Notes: generated by a model from the sequence alone, not told the origin. A stretch of 49,352 nt of DNA from an uncultured Burkholderiales bacterium (GCA_903844825.1 CAIMVC010000088.1:1-49352), one strand, 5' to 3'; positions 30,334-39,925 are shown, counted from the stretch's first letter. Made by a program: numbers and translations.

Positions 30334-31275
30334 ATGCGCATCACCGGCCTGATTCCCGCCACCGTCACTCCGTTCACAGACACTGGCGCCATTGATTTCA
30401 ACGAACTCACCCGCCACCTGCAGGAAGTGGCCAGCGCCACCGGGCTTTACGGCATTGCCGTCAACGGCCATGCGGGGGAAATTCTGGCCATGACGAGCAA
30501 GGAAAGACAAGCTGTGGTTGCCCACGCCCGCCGGGTGCTGCCGCCGCAGCTCAAGCTGATTGCGGGCATTGAAAGCCACTCGATAGATGAGCTGATCACC
30601 GAAGGCCTGAACGCCAAAGCCGCCGGCGCGGACATGCTGCTGGTGCTGCCGCCCTTTGATGTCAGGCCTTACCGCATGCTGGCCCACGACCCGGCGTCGG
30701 TCTACCAGGTGTTCAAGCGGCTCAATGACGAGGTGGACCTGCCGATGATCATCTTTCAATACGGCGAGTCCTCGGGCGTGGCTTACTCCGTGCCGGCTCT
30801 GGCAGCTATTGCCGACCTGCCGCACGTGGTCGGCATCAAGGCGGGCTGCACCTCGCCCACCACCTTTTCGGAAATCATGAACGCGGTCGGCGACAAGCTG
30901 TCGGTCCTGGCCGCGTCAGACGCGCCAGCTCTCCTGGGCATGCTGCTGCTCAAGGCGCCCGGCGCGCTGATCGGCATCAGCGTGATCGGCACCCAGCGCT
31001 GGTCAGATCTGGTGCGCGAGGCAACCGAGGGCTCAGCGCAAGTTGCTCAGGCCATCCACAACGAATTTGCGCTGCCCATCATGGACGCCGTCTTCGAAAA
31101 CCAGTTACACAAGACTTTCACCAGCTACTTTGCAGCAACCAAAGAGGCGCTGCACCAAATGGGTCAGCTCAAGTCGGCCCGCGTGCGCGCGCCGCTGGTG
31201 GTGCCAGATGCCAAGAAAAAGGCCGAGATCGCAGCCTGCCTGGCGCAGCTGGGTCTGACGCCGGCTGGGAAGTAA
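30334..31275 (+). CDS. DapA-superfamily aldolase/lyase, copy 2
   Basis: A 313-residue paralogue of the protein at 28182-29126. It starts RITGLIPATVTPF, has IAVNGHAGEILAMTSKER, the tyrosine in IIFQYGESSG and the Schiff-base lysine in VVGIKAGCTS. The two copies share block after block, including GALIGISV and EATEGSAQ. Together with the regulator between them they suggest two related keto-acid lyases or a duplication with new specificity. The ATG at 30334 is preferred over an in-frame GTG at 30304 because the conserved N-terminus begins there. Confidence 0.87.
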   Translation: MRITGLIPATVTPFTDTGAIDFNELTRHLQEVASATGLYGIAVNGHAGEILAMTSKERQAVVAHARRVLPPQLKLIAGIESHSIDELITEGLNAKAAGADMLLVLPPFDVRPYRMLAHDPASVYQVFKRLNDEVDLPMIIFQYGESSGVAYSVPALAAIADLPHVVGIKAGCTSPTTFSEIMNAVGDKLSVLAASDAPALLGMLLLKAPGALIGISVIGTQRWSDLVREATEGSAQVAQAIHNEFALPIMDAVFENQLHKTFTSYFAATKEALHQMGQLKSARVRAPLVVPDAKKKAEIAACLAQLGLTPAGK

Positions 31276-31387
31276 ACCATCGGCTGCGCCCTTGGCGCGC
31301 TGACGCGTGAAGGCAAGGCCGAACCACCGTGGCGGCCAGGCCGGACCCTGCCCCAGAACGCCGGCGGGGCGCATGAGCTGCCGCTTT

Positions 31388-33484
31388 TTAAATCTGACGC
31401 AGTAACTCGCACAGCGCGTTGTAGTTCACCGGCTTGACCAGGTGGTGGTCAAAGCCGGCAGCCAGCGAACGCGCCCGGTCGCTGGCCTGACCGTAGCCGG
31501 TCAGGGCGATCAGAACAACGCACTGATGGTCCGGCCGGCTGCGCAAGCGCTGGGCCAGCTCGGTGCCATCCATGTCCGGCAAGCCGATGTCCAGAATAAA
31601 AACGTCGGGGCGGTGGGCTGGACTAAGGTCCAGCGTGGACTGGCCGTCAAAGCTCACCGAGACATGGTGGCCATCCATTTCCAGCAGCGTGGCCAGCGTC
31701 TGGGCGGCATCTACGTTGTCGTCAACCACATGGATGCGCAGCGTCTTGGGTTGCAACACAGTTCGCGAAGACGCGACTACGGCGGGTGCATCCTCGGCCA
31801 GAAGGCAAGGCAGCCGAGCCGTGAAGGTCGAGCCACGCTCTGCACCGTCGCTGTGGGCCTGCACGCTGCCGCCGTGCTGCTCGAGCAGGCTGCGCACCAG
31901 GGCCAGCCCGAGACCCAGGCCGCCATGACGGCGGTCGGAGCTGCGCTCTCCCTGGGTGAACAAATCAAATATGTCGGGCAACAGCTCACTGGAAATACCG
32001 CTGCCGTTGTCGCTCACCGTCAAGATCAGCTGCTGCTGGCTGACGGCAACCGACAGTGCAATCGCACCGCCATCGGGCGTGTATTTGGCCGCGTTGTGCA
32101 GCAAGTTGCTCACCACCTGGACCAGCCGCGCGTGGTCCCCGCGCACAGGCAGGGCTCCGGGGGCCAGCGCCAGCGACAACTGCTGGCGCCGCTCATCGAC
32201 AATCGGTCTGACCTGGTCTACAGCGACAGCGACTACCGCCGAAAAATCCACCAACTCCTGCCGCAAGGTCACCAGGCCGCGGGTGACGCGCGAGACATCG
32301 AGCAAGTCATCAATGATGCGGGTCATGTGGGTGGCCTGCTGGGCAATGATCACGCCCGTGCGTTCGATCCGGGGGTCGCCAACGGACACCCGCTTGAGCA
32401 TCTCGGCGCCGGTCATGATGGGCGCTAGCGGGTTGCGCAGTTCGTGGGCCAACATGGCCAGAAATTCGTCCTTGCGTCTGTCGGCCAGCTTGAGCATGTC
32501 AGCCAGTGCCTTGAGCTTGTGGTCCTCGCGCAGCAAAGCTTGATGCTGCTCGGACAAACGGTCCAGCATCTGGTTGATCGACACGGCCACAGCGGCGACT
32601 TCGTCCGAGCCGCTCACCCCGACCCGCTCTTGCGTCAGGCCGTCGCGCGTGAGTTGGCGCGAAAACAGATCAAGCCGGCGCAGGTCGCGCGTCAGCGCGG
32701 CCGCCACCTTCACCCCCGCCAGCACCACGGCCACAAATATCACCAGAGCAATCAGCAGGATCAGACCGTACTGGGGAGCCAGAGGAAAACCAGAGCCAGC
32801 CAGCGAGGGGACGCCGTCAACGCGGAAACCCACCGAGTCAAAGACCGGAGGCACAGGCACGGGCGTGCTCTGACCCGGGTCGGCCGAACCCCAACGCAAA
32901 CGCAGCGTACCCGGTGCACGCAAATCATCCAGGGACACTTTGTAAAGTAAGGCCCCTTCGGGCGTCCGGGTACGCGGGTACAGCAGCGGCGCCATGGCCA
33001 CCAACTCATGCAAGGGGCCTGCTGAAAAGATCTGCGCCTGCGCTGTGTGGCTGCCAATATTTTTGACCAGCCAGCGGCGCTGCTCGTCCGAAAAAACGCC
33101 GTTGTTGCTGGCGATTTCGACGCCCTCAAAATCGGCAAAAAGCACCTGCACCGCAATGCCGTTGACCTGGCGAATACCGGCCAGAAAAGGCTGCAGATAA
33201 GTCTCTCGACCGGCACTGTCGACCAGTCCTGTCGCCAAAATCGTGCTGCTGGCGACTTCCGTCATGCGCTCGGCCAGCGCGCTTAGATTGGCGCCTATCG
33301 TCTGGGCATGAAATTGCCGCTCGCGCAAATCAAGTTCCCGCAGTGCCTGCTGGTTATGCCGACTTAGCAGCCACCAAGAGGCAAACGAGGTCAGCAGCAA
33401 GGCCGCAGCGGCCAGCACGGCTGCCGCCAACGCGAACCGACTCGACAGACTGCCGGGCAAGCGAGGGATAGGTGTTAACGGCAT
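31388..33484 (-). CDS. Hybrid sensor histidine kinase with receiver domain
   Basis: A 698-residue inner-membrane kinase. TM1 lies at about 17-40, a periplasmic sensing region at 41-238, TM2 at 239-263, a HAMP-like linker at 264-316, HisKA with the phospho-acceptor His347 (LAHELRNPLAP), then HATPase with the N box NLLHNAAKY (about 460-468), DNGSGI (492-497) and GGLGLGL (521-527). A C-terminal receiver domain (about 580-698) has the phospho-acceptor Asp632 and Lys684. It is encoded 3 bases after a periplasmic binding protein gene and is probably its signalling partner. No DNA-binding response regulator is adjacent, so the output partner is unknown. Confidence 0.92.
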   Translation of the reverse strand: MPLTPIPRLPGSLSSRFALAAAVLAAAALLLTSFASWWLLSRHNQQALRELDLRERQFHAQTIGANLSALAERMTEVASSTILATGLVDSAGRETYLQPFLAGIRQVNGIAVQVLFADFEGVEIASNNGVFSDEQRRWLVKNIGSHTAQAQIFSAGPLHELVAMAPLLYPRTRTPEGALLYKVSLDDLRAPGTLRLRWGSADPGQSTPVPVPPVFDSVGFRVDGVPSLAGSGFPLAPQYGLILLIALVIFVAVVLAGVKVAAALTRDLRRLDLFSRQLTRDGLTQERVGVSGSDEVAAVAVSINQMLDRLSEQHQALLREDHKLKALADMLKLADRRKDEFLAMLAHELRNPLAPIMTGAEMLKRVSVGDPRIERTGVIIAQQATHMTRIIDDLLDVSRVTRGLVTLRQELVDFSAVVAVAVDQVRPIVDERRQQLSLALAPGALPVRGDHARLVQVVSNLLHNAAKYTPDGGAIALSVAVSQQQLILTVSDNGSGISSELLPDIFDLFTQGERSSDRRHGGLGLGLALVRSLLEQHGGSVQAHSDGAERGSTFTARLPCLLAEDAPAVVASSRTVLQPKTLRIHVVDDNVDAAQTLATLLEMDGHHVSVSFDGQSTLDLSPAHRPDVFILDIGLPDMDGTELAQRLRSRPDHQCVVLIALTGYGQASDRARSLAAGFDHHLVKPVNYNALCELLRQI

Positions 33485-33487
33485 GGG

Positions 33488-34690
33488 TCAAGCCACCGGA
33501 ACCAGCGCGCCGTCGGTTCGGTAGCGCGCCATCAGCAGTTGACCTTCACCCAGCGCCTCGTGCCGGTCCGCAGAAAAAGCCGGTGCGTACTGCCGCACCA
33601 GCCCCGCATGACTCGGCAGTCGCTCCAGCGCGTCACGCACCGCGCTGCGTGCGGTAGAGCCTGCCGTACGGACGGCCAGGGCCAGCAAATGCACGGCATC
33701 GTAGGCATGAGCCACCCCCACCGGGCTTTCGATGTGTTCAATCCGGCGAATATTGAATTGAGCGGCGACTGCCATGAAGCGGGCCAGGGCCTCCGGGCTG
33801 CTTTTGAAAAAGCTGAAAGTCTGCACCACCGTGAAATCGACTTCGTCCAGCGCTGGCCCCGCTGCGGCCACAAATCGCCCGCCCGTCACGCCCCAGTGGC
33901 TGATGATGGGAAGCCGGCGGCTCTTGGGCAGCAGCGCCATTTCGCGCACCAACACAGCCGCCTCGTCATCATTGGCCACCAAGACCACGGCCTGGGCACC
34001 GGCCTCGAGCAGCTTGAGGTAGCGATCCCGCAGCGACGGCTCCTGCCAGTTGTACCAGGCCGTCTTGACGATGCTCGGCGATTTTTCCGCAGCCACGTAT
34101 TTTTGGGCGGCAGCAAAATTGCTGCGACCCCACGAGGTGTTGGTGAGCAACAAGCCGACTTTCAACAGCCCGGCTTTGCGGGCAGTTGACAGCATGAAGG
34201 GCATGGCCAGGCTGTCGCGTAGCGACAGCCTGAACACATAGTTGGGCCTGGCGCCGTTGTCGACGATGCCATCGGCCGACGACCAGACCGCCATGAAGGG
34301 CAGCTTGGCCGCCTTGATGGCTGGCAACTCTTCAATTACCACCGGGCTAAAGCGCCCGCCAAGGACCGCCACCAGCTCGGGCATGGCGGCAAACTCCTGG
34401 ATATTGCGAATGCCACGGGCAGGAATCGAGCGGTGGTCCCGCGTCACCAGATCAAGCGGGCGCCCGCCCAGCACGCCGCCGGCCCGGTTGATCTCGGCCA
34501 TGGCGATGCGCGCGCCCAACTCCACGGCCTGCGCCGATGTGCTGTTGAGCAAACCAAACTCGCCGTCGATGCCAATGAACACCGGTGCGCCCCCTGCCGC
34601 CCGGGCCGAGGTAACAGGCCAGGCCAGCGCCGACAAGCCCGCCATGGCGGCTCGCCTGGACATCTGGCATGCGTCTGAGGGTGAGGACAT
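33488..34690 (-). CDS. Periplasmic binding protein (Peripla_BP_6), likely sensor partner
   Basis: A 400-residue binding protein of the branched-chain amino acid (LivJ-like) class. A Tat-like signal (MSRRAAMAGLSALAWPVTSARA, from Met10) is followed by the two-lobed domain: FIGIDGEFGLLNSTSAQAVE, AMAEINRAGGVLGGRPLDLV and LGGRFSPVVIEELPAIKAAK. The expected ligand is an amino acid, amide or aromatic acid. No ABC permease or ATPase gene is near; instead the next gene, 3 bases on, is a hybrid kinase. This points to a signalling role rather than transport. A start at Met10 (34663) is possible. Confidence 0.88.
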   Translation of the reverse strand: MSSPSDACQMSRRAAMAGLSALAWPVTSARAAGGAPVFIGIDGEFGLLNSTSAQAVELGARIAMAEINRAGGVLGGRPLDLVTRDHRSIPARGIRNIQEFAAMPELVAVLGGRFSPVVIEELPAIKAAKLPFMAVWSSADGIVDNGARPNYVFRLSLRDSLAMPFMLSTARKAGLLKVGLLLTNTSWGRSNFAAAQKYVAAEKSPSIVKTAWYNWQEPSLRDRYLKLLEAGAQAVVLVANDDEAAVLVREMALLPKSRRLPIISHWGVTGGRFVAAAGPALDEVDFTVVQTFSFFKSSPEALARFMAVAAQFNIRRIEHIESPVGVAHAYDAVHLLALAVRTAGSTARSAVRDALERLPSHAGLVRQYAPAFSADRHEALGEGQLLMARYRTDGALVPVA

Positions 34691-34956
34691 GGGTCTGAGG
34701 CGCCGAATTGATCAGGAAGTGAGACTAAAACAGGAGCGCAAGCTGTTGACGAAGCTCGAAATAAGAGAAAGAGATGCAACAAAAAAAACTGGCGCAGGGC
34801 CCGGGGAAATTCACACCCGTCGCCCCCATGGCGAGCTTGGCAGTTTAGCCCCGGGGCCGCACATGAAACAGTAACAAAGGGTTACGCGGCGGCGCAAAAA
34901 ACCAACAGTCGGACCGCAGCCTGCATCGCGCTGGCGCAGAAAAATGCGCTCTCGGA

Positions 34957-35169
34957 TCAGCTCTCGCCCGCGTTCCGGGCGCGCTGCTGGCGCCTGCGCT
35001 TGCTCTTGTTTTTGGCCGGCGTCGTGGCCGAGTCGTCCATGGGCGTACGGGCTGGCCGAGCCTGGAATTTTTTGGCCTGGCTGCGTTTTCGCAGGTGAAC
35101 AAACAGCCGCCCGAGCCCGAAGCTCACGGCGCAACTGGCTACCAAAATCAATATCGCGGGAGCGTCCAT
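34957..35169 (-). CDS. Small membrane protein with basic tail (70 aa)
   Basis: A 70-residue protein with one N-terminal membrane helix (about 4-22, ILILVASCAVSFGLGRLF) and a very basic cytosolic tail (KNKSKRRRQQRAR at about 53-65). No domain is recognised. It begins 9 bases after the hemW stop and is probably the last gene of the rph-rdgB-hemW unit. The 266 bases from here to the binding-protein gene (34691-34956) contain no supported gene; they probably hold the promoter of the sensor pair, which I could not place. Confidence 0.68.
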   Translation of the reverse strand: MDAPAILILVASCAVSFGLGRLFVHLRKRSQAKKFQARPARTPMDDSATTPAKNKSKRRRQQRARNAGES

Positions 35170-35178
35170 GGCGCGGTC

Positions 35179-36375
35179 CTAATCGGTCAAAAAAAGTGCC
35201 TGCAGATCGTTGAGAAAATCAAGGCCGCGCGCAGTCGGCCTGACCTGCACCAGGTCGCGCTCGATTAGGCCCTTGCTCTCGGCTTCGGCCAGTCCGGCCT
35301 GCAGGACCGACAGCGGCAAGCCGCATCGCTCGGTAAAGTCAGTCAACTTGAAGCCGTCAGACAAGCGCAGCGCATTGAGCATGAATTCAAAGGGCAGGTC
35401 GGCGCGGCTGATCTCTGTGTCCTGCGTGACGGCCGTACCGGCCAGCGCCCGCTCCATGTACAGCTTGGGCTCCCGCACCCGGACCTGACGCACCACGCGG
35501 TGCGCAAAGCTCAGCTTGCTGTGTGCCCCCGCACCAATGCCGAGGTAGTCACCGAACTGCCAGTAATTAAGGTTATGAAAGCAGCGGTGGCCGGCCTGGG
35601 CGTACGCCGACACCTCGTAACGCTGCAAACCCGCCTGCAACGACAACTCGGTAATCCGGTCGAGCATGTCGTAGGCCAGGTCTTCTTCAGGGATGGCAGG
35701 CGGAAATTTGGCAAAAAAGGTGTTGGGCTCGATCGTCAGGTGGTAGATCGACAGATGGGGCGGACGCAGCGCCAGCGCCTGGCGCAGGTCCTGCTCAAGC
35801 TCGGCCAGCGTCTGGCCCGGCAAGGCGTACATGAGGTCCAGGTTGAAGGTCTCAAAAGACTGCGCAGCCTCTTCGACGGCGGCCAGGGCCTGCGCCCGGT
35901 CGTGCACGCGGCCCAGAGCGCGCAGGTGCTCATCGTTAAAACTCTGTACGCCAATGGACAGACGGGTCACGCCGGCGCTTCGAAAGGCCCGAAAGCGGTC
36001 TTTCTCGAAGGTGCCGGGGTTCGCTTCGAGGGTGATTTCGCAATCGGCTTCCAGCCGAAGGCGGGCCCGGATGTCGCTGAGCAAGCGATCAATGGCCGCC
36101 GGCGAAAACAAGCTGGGCGTACCCCCGCCTATAAAAATGCTGTGCACCGTGCGGCCCCAGATCAGCGGCAGTGCGGCTTCCAGGTCGGCCATCAGCGCGT
36201 CCAGGTAGCGCTGCTCGGGCATGGCGCCGCTGCCCACCTCGTGCGAATTGAAGTCGCAATACGGGCACTTTTTCAGGCACCACGGCAGATGAATGTAGAG
36301 CGACAGCGGCGGCAAGGCGGCCAGGCGCAAGGTACCGTCACGCATGTAGTGCTGAATGTCTTTCCTGTCGAGCAC
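35179..36375 (-). CDS. hemW: Radical SAM heme chaperone HemW
   Basis: A 398-residue HemW/HemN-like protein. The radical-SAM motif is CLKKCPYC (Cys33, Cys37, Cys40) in IHLPWCLKKCPYCDFNSHE. EANPGTFEKDRFRAFRSAGVTRLSIGVQSF in outline (about 117-146) and the C-terminal HemN_C domain (about 300-390) complete the family. Presence of Cx3CxxC without a fourth adjacent Cys fits HemW, which binds heme and delivers it to proteins, rather than the coproporphyrinogen dehydrogenase HemN. It is 19 bases after rdgB. Confidence 0.92.
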   Translation of the reverse strand: MLDRKDIQHYMRDGTLRLAALPPLSLYIHLPWCLKKCPYCDFNSHEVGSGAMPEQRYLDALMADLEAALPLIWGRTVHSIFIGGGTPSLFSPAAIDRLLSDIRARLRLEADCEITLEANPGTFEKDRFRAFRSAGVTRLSIGVQSFNDEHLRALGRVHDRAQALAAVEEAAQSFETFNLDLMYALPGQTLAELEQDLRQALALRPPHLSIYHLTIEPNTFFAKFPPAIPEEDLAYDMLDRITELSLQAGLQRYEVSAYAQAGHRCFHNLNYWQFGDYLGIGAGAHSKLSFAHRVVRQVRVREPKLYMERALAGTAVTQDTEISRADLPFEFMLNALRLSDGFKLTDFTERCGLPLSVLQAGLAEAESKGLIERDLVQVRPTARGLDFLNDLQALFLTD

Positions 36376-36394
36376 ACCATGGCTTCAGGCAGGC

Positions 36395-36994
36395 TCACAA
36401 CCAGCGTTCGCGCATCAGCGCGACCATCTGCCGCGCCGCCTGGCCGCGGTGGCTGTTGGCGTTTTTGACGTCAGTGGGCAGTTGCGCAAAGGTTTTGCCA
36501 AAGGCCGGGATGAACATCACCGGATCGAAGCCAAAGCCCTGGTTGCCCACGGGTTCCCGGGTAATTTCGCCGCTGACGCGGCCGACCGCAATCAGCGGCT
36601 CGGGGTCTTCGGCACTGCGCACGGCCACCAGCGTGCTGACGAGCGCGGCGCGGCGGTCAGTGATGTTGGCCATTTGCTCGAGCAGGGCGCGCACGTTGTT
36701 GTCGTCGCCCTTGGCGTAGCCAAATTGCGTGGCATAAAAAGCGGTGTCCACACCGGGCAGGCCACCAAAGGCATGAACGCACAGGCCGGCGTCATCGGCC
36801 AGCGCGGGCAAGCCGCTGTGGCTGGCGGCGTGACGGGCCTTGGCCAGGGCGTTCTCGACAAAAGTGTGAAAAGGCTCTTCGGCCTCGCCGATCCCAAGGT
36901 CGGCCTGCCGCACCAGCGTCATGTGCAAGTCCGACAGCATGGCCTGCAGCTCGGCCAGCTTGCCCTGATTGTTGGAGGCCAGAACAATTTTCAT
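36395..36994 (-). CDS. rdgB: XTP/dITP diphosphatase (RdgB/HAM1)
   Basis: A 199-residue HAM1-family enzyme that hydrolyses dITP, XTP and similar non-standard purine triphosphates to monophosphates, keeping them out of nucleic acids. Motifs are the start KIVLASNNQGKLAELQAML, LADDAGLCVHAFGGLPGVD near 64-82, and GFGFDPVMFIP near 151-161 plus the C-terminal NSHRGQAARQM. Length is normal. It lies 16 bases after rph and 19 before hemW, the order common in Burkholderiales. Confidence 0.95.
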   Translation of the reverse strand: MKIVLASNNQGKLAELQAMLSDLHMTLVRQADLGIGEAEEPFHTFVENALAKARHAASHSGLPALADDAGLCVHAFGGLPGVDTAFYATQFGYAKGDDNNVRALLEQMANITDRRAALVSTLVAVRSAEDPEPLIAVGRVSGEITREPVGNQGFGFDPVMFIPAFGKTFAQLPTDVKNANSHRGQAARQMVALMRERWL

Positions 36995-37010
36995 CAGTTT
37001 CGGCCCCGCG

Positions 37011-37751
37011 TCAAGCTGGCAGCGCCGTCGCCAGGGCTTGCTGCTGCAGCACGATCAATTCGCCAATCCCCTGCTCGGCCAGCGCCAGCAGGGCGTCCAT
37101 TTCCTTGCGGGTGAAAGCCACGCCTTCGGCGGTGCCCTGCACTTCCACGAAGTGCCCGGCACCGGTCATGACGACGTTCATGTCGGTGTCGCAACCCGCG
37201 TCTTCGGTGTATTCCAGATCCAGCAAGGCCGTGCCTTTGACCAGCCCCACCGAAATGGCGGCCACCGGGCCTACCACGGGCGACTCCGTGAGCTTGCCCG
37301 AGGCGATCAGCTGGTTGACTGCATCTTGCGCCGCCACAAAGGCGCCCGTGATGGCTGCGGTGCGGGTGCCGCCATCGGCTTGCAGGACGTCGCAGTCAAG
37401 GTGGATGGTGCGCTCACCCAGCTTCTTGAGATCGAAGACCGCGCGCATCGAACGCCCAATCAGGCGCTGAATCTCCTGTGTGCGCCCGCTCTGCTTGCCG
37501 CGCGCTGCCTCGCGGTCGCTGCGGGTGTGCGTGGCGCGGGGCAACATGCCGTATTCGGCGGTGACCCAGCCTTCGCCGCTGCCTTTTTTGTGGCCTGGCA
37601 CTTTTTCTTCCACCGAGGCCGTGCACAGGACCTTGGTGTTGCCAAACTCGATCAGCACCGATCCCTCGGCATGGATGGTGTAGCCGCGGGTGATGCGCAC
37701 GGGTCGCAGCTGGTGGGCAAGGCGGTTGGCGGAGCGAACAAAAGCGGTCAT
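37011..37751 (-). CDS. rph: RNase PH
   Basis: About 246 residues. RNase PH trims tRNA 3' ends by phosphorolysis. Visible motifs are [20 protein letters not shown] near the start, [20 protein letters not shown] (substrate/phosphate region), [39 protein letters not shown] with the conserved acidic pocket, and [19 protein letters not shown] chose the ATG at 37751; an upstream TTG/ATG adds five residues. It diverges from yicC across a 297-base gap that holds no supported gene. Confidence 0.95.
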   Translation of the reverse strand: MTAFVRSANRLAHQLRPVRITRGYTIHAEGSVLIEFGNTKVLCTASVEEKVPGHKKGSGEGWVTAEYGMLPRATHTRSDREAARGKQSGRTQEIQRLIGRSMRAVFDLKKLGERTIHLDCDVLQADGGTRTAAITGAFVAAQDAVNQLIASGKLTESPVVGPVAAISVGLVKGTALLDLEYTEDAGCDTDMNVVMTGAGHFVEVQGTAEGVAFTRKEMDALLALAEQGIGELIVLQQQALATALPA

Positions 37752-38048
37752 CGAATCAACTTTCAAAGGGAGGGCAAAGCCAGGCTGCGGTCAACGCTGC
37801 GCAGAAGAGAAGTCTGCAGGCAGATGGAGGTCACCCGGCCGTCTGTCAAGTGGCAAAGCAGGCAATGGTAAGGGCAAACCGCAGCCACCCCGCTGCGGCA
37901 CCAACGTCGGCAACGCTCGGCCAGGGCTGTGTGGCAGCCAAGTAAACTAGTGCTCTGCCAAGTAGCGCACACTGCGCCCTGGCCGGCCGGAGGGCACGCC
38001 GTCCTGGCAACCTTTTCCCTGGTCCTCCCAACCCGAGCAAATCACACC

Positions 38049-38966
38049 ATGGCAGTTTTCAGTATGACCGGCTACGCGACGGTCCAGTCGAACACAGCGC
38101 AGGGCGCCGAGCAGCCCGAGCTGAGCGCCCAAACCAGTGCCCGCCTGGGGGTCGAGATCCGCTCGGTCAACAGCCGCTTTCTGGACCTGAGCTTTCGCCT
38201 GCCGGATGAATTGCGCCAAACCGAGCCGGCCCTGCGGGAACTGCTTACGTCCAAACTCAAGCGCGGCAAGGTCGAAGTGCGGGTCTGGCTGGAGAGCAGT
38301 TCGGGCAGTCAGCTGAGCGCGCCGTCGTCCGTCACCTTGCAGCGCCTGAACTCACTCGAAGACACCATCAAGACCTGGCTGCCGCAAGCGGCCGCGCTGA
38401 GCGTAGCCGATGTGCTGCGCATCGCCACCAACGAGGACAAAAAACCCGGCGACCACAGCGATGCGCTACTCAAGCTGGCTAAAAAAGCGCTCAAGGATCT
38501 GCTGCAGGCACGCGAGCGCGAAGGCGCGCGTCTGGCGCAGATGCTGCTGGAGCGCACCGCACAGCTGCGCCTGCTGTCCGACCAGGCCCTGCCGCTGGTG
38601 CCGCTGTTGGTCGCGCAGCAAAAGGCGCGTTTTCTCGAGCGCTGGCAAGAGGCCATGACACTGGCCGACGGCGCCACCCTGCCCGACATCGCGCATGACC
38701 GGGCACTGACCGAAGCCACCGCCTTTGCGATCCGCATTGACGTGGCAGAAGAAGTGACCCGGCTGGCCTCTCACCTCGAAGAAATTGACCGGCTGCTCGC
38801 TGCCGGTGGCGAAGTAGGCAAGCGGCTGGACTTCCTGATTCAGGAACTGCACCGCGAAGCCAATACCCTGGGCGCCAAGTCCGCCGCACTGGAACTGACC
38901 CGTATTTCGGTCGACATGAAGGTGCTGATCGAACAAATTCGCGAGCAAGTGCAAAACATCGAATAA
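38049..38966 (+). CDS. yicC: YicC-family endoribonuclease-like protein
   Basis: A 305-residue YicC protein: MTGYATVQ near the N-terminus, [34 protein letters not shown], and at the C-terminus [20 protein letters not shown], all hallmarks. YicC of E. coli has been linked to RNA degradation (endoribonuclease, RyhB turnover). It is cytosolic. It is the first gene of the forward run yicC-gmk-rpoZ and usually neighbours gmk. The ATG at 38049 is preferred over an upstream open frame lacking YicC content. Confidence 0.93.
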   Translation: MAVFSMTGYATVQSNTAQGAEQPELSAQTSARLGVEIRSVNSRFLDLSFRLPDELRQTEPALRELLTSKLKRGKVEVRVWLESSSGSQLSAPSSVTLQRLNSLEDTIKTWLPQAAALSVADVLRIATNEDKKPGDHSDALLKLAKKALKDLLQAREREGARLAQMLLERTAQLRLLSDQALPLVPLLVAQQKARFLERWQEAMTLADGATLPDIAHDRALTEATAFAIRIDVAEEVTRLASHLEEIDRLLAAGGEVGKRLDFLIQELHREANTLGAKSAALELTRISVDMKVLIEQIREQVQNIE

Positions 38967-39027
38967 GCCCCGGACCACCGCGCCCGGACCCTGCCATCAC
39001 AGCCCTTTAGCCCACACCAGCCCCAGC

Positions 39028-39648
39028 ATGGACTATCCCGGAAACCTCTTCGTCGTGGCGGCCCCCAGCGGGGCCGGCAAATCCAGCCTGGTCAAGGCTT
39101 TGCTGGAGCTCGACTCGCGCTTGCTGCCGTCTGTTTCGCACACCACCCGCCCGCCCCGCGGCCAGGAAAAGCACGGACGGGAGTATTTCTTTTTGTCTAA
39201 CGACGAATTCGACAGCATGGTCAGGCGCGACGCATTTTTGGAGTGGGCCCATGTGCATGGCCATCGCTACGGGACGTCCAAACAGGCCATTGAGGACCGG
39301 GTAGCCGGCGGCGCCGACGTGATCCTGGAGATTGACTTTCAGGGCGCCATCAACATCAAGCGGATTTTTGCCAACGCCGTACTGATCTTCATTTTGCCGC
39401 CGAGCTGGGAGGAACTGCGCTCGCGGCTGCAACGGCGCGGCGAGGACAGCGCCGAGGTCATCGAAATTCGCCTGAAGAATGCGGCCATCGAGATGGCCCA
39501 GGCCAAGGAATTTGACTTCGTTATAATCAATGAATTGTTCGAGCGTGCGGTTTTTGATCTGAAAACCATTGTTCACGCCCAAAGGCTCAAGTTTTCAGCC
39601 CAGCGACGCGCCCGGGCCGACACCTTCAAAGCCCTGAATATTCCCTGA
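39028..39648 (+). CDS. gmk: Guanylate kinase
   Basis: A 206-residue GMP kinase, converting GMP and ATP to GDP and ADP. The P-loop is [10 protein letters not shown] near 12-21, [20 protein letters not shown] near 37-56 binds GMP, and [12 protein letters not shown] near 101-112 follows. Length is normal. Codons for VIIN near residue 165 use ATA, rare in this sequence, and create an exact TATAAT at 39522-39527. Confidence 0.96.
   Translation: MDYPGNLFVVAAPSGAGKSSLVKALLELDSRLLPSVSHTTRPPRGQEKHGREYFFLSNDEFDSMVRRDAFLEWAHVHGHRYGTSKQAIEDRVAGGADVILEIDFQGAINIKRIFANAVLIFILPPSWEELRSRLQRRGEDSAEVIEIRLKNAAIEMAQAKEFDFVIINELFERAVFDLKTIVHAQRLKFSAQRRARADTFKALNIP
39522..39527 (+). promoter_or_regulatory. TATAAT inside gmk, possible rpoZ -10
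   Basis: A perfect -10 consensus lies about 145 bases before rpoZ, inside gmk codons GTT-ATA-ATC. No matching -35 or extended -10 was found. Confidence 0.25.
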
Positions 39649-39671
39649 ATCACGCCACCGGAGACCCCATC

Positions 39672-39875
39672 ATGGCCCGCATCACCGTCGAAGACTGCCT
39701 GGAAAAAATCCCCAACCGCTTCCAGCTGGTGCTGGCGGCTACCTACCGTGCCCGCATGCTCAGCCAGGGTCACGCGGCCAAAATTGAGAGCAAGAACAAG
39801 CCCGGCGTGACGGCGCTGCGCGAAATCGCAGAGGGCAAAATCGGCCTGGAAATGCTCAAGAAAGTGCCCGGCTGA
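39672..39875 (+). CDS. rpoZ: RNA polymerase omega subunit
   Basis: A 67-residue omega subunit of normal length, with [20 protein letters not shown], the [12 protein letters not shown] segment and [13 protein letters not shown]. Omega aids assembly of RNA polymerase and forms part of one ppGpp binding site; here it precedes the (p)ppGpp enzyme gene, the classic gmk-rpoZ-spoT order. It is 23 bases after gmk and ends at a strong terminator (39926-39955). Confidence 0.97.
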   Translation: MARITVEDCLEKIPNRFQLVLAATYRARMLSQGHAAKIESKNKPGVTALREIAEGKIGLEMLKKVPG

Positions 39876-39925
39876 AACAGGCAAAACGGCTATGAGCTGA
39901 CCACCCGGTCTGCCTACTGGCCCCG

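Noticed and set aside
28182..31275. Lysine-pathway dapA
   Set aside because: Both copies have NGHAGE instead of the DapA GTTGE block and lie in a catabolic setting with a receptor and LysR gene.
34801..34860. CCCGGGG and CCCCGGGG segments as a terminator or operator
   Set aside because: The arms are far apart, self-complementary and without a T-run; in GC-rich DNA this is not convincing.
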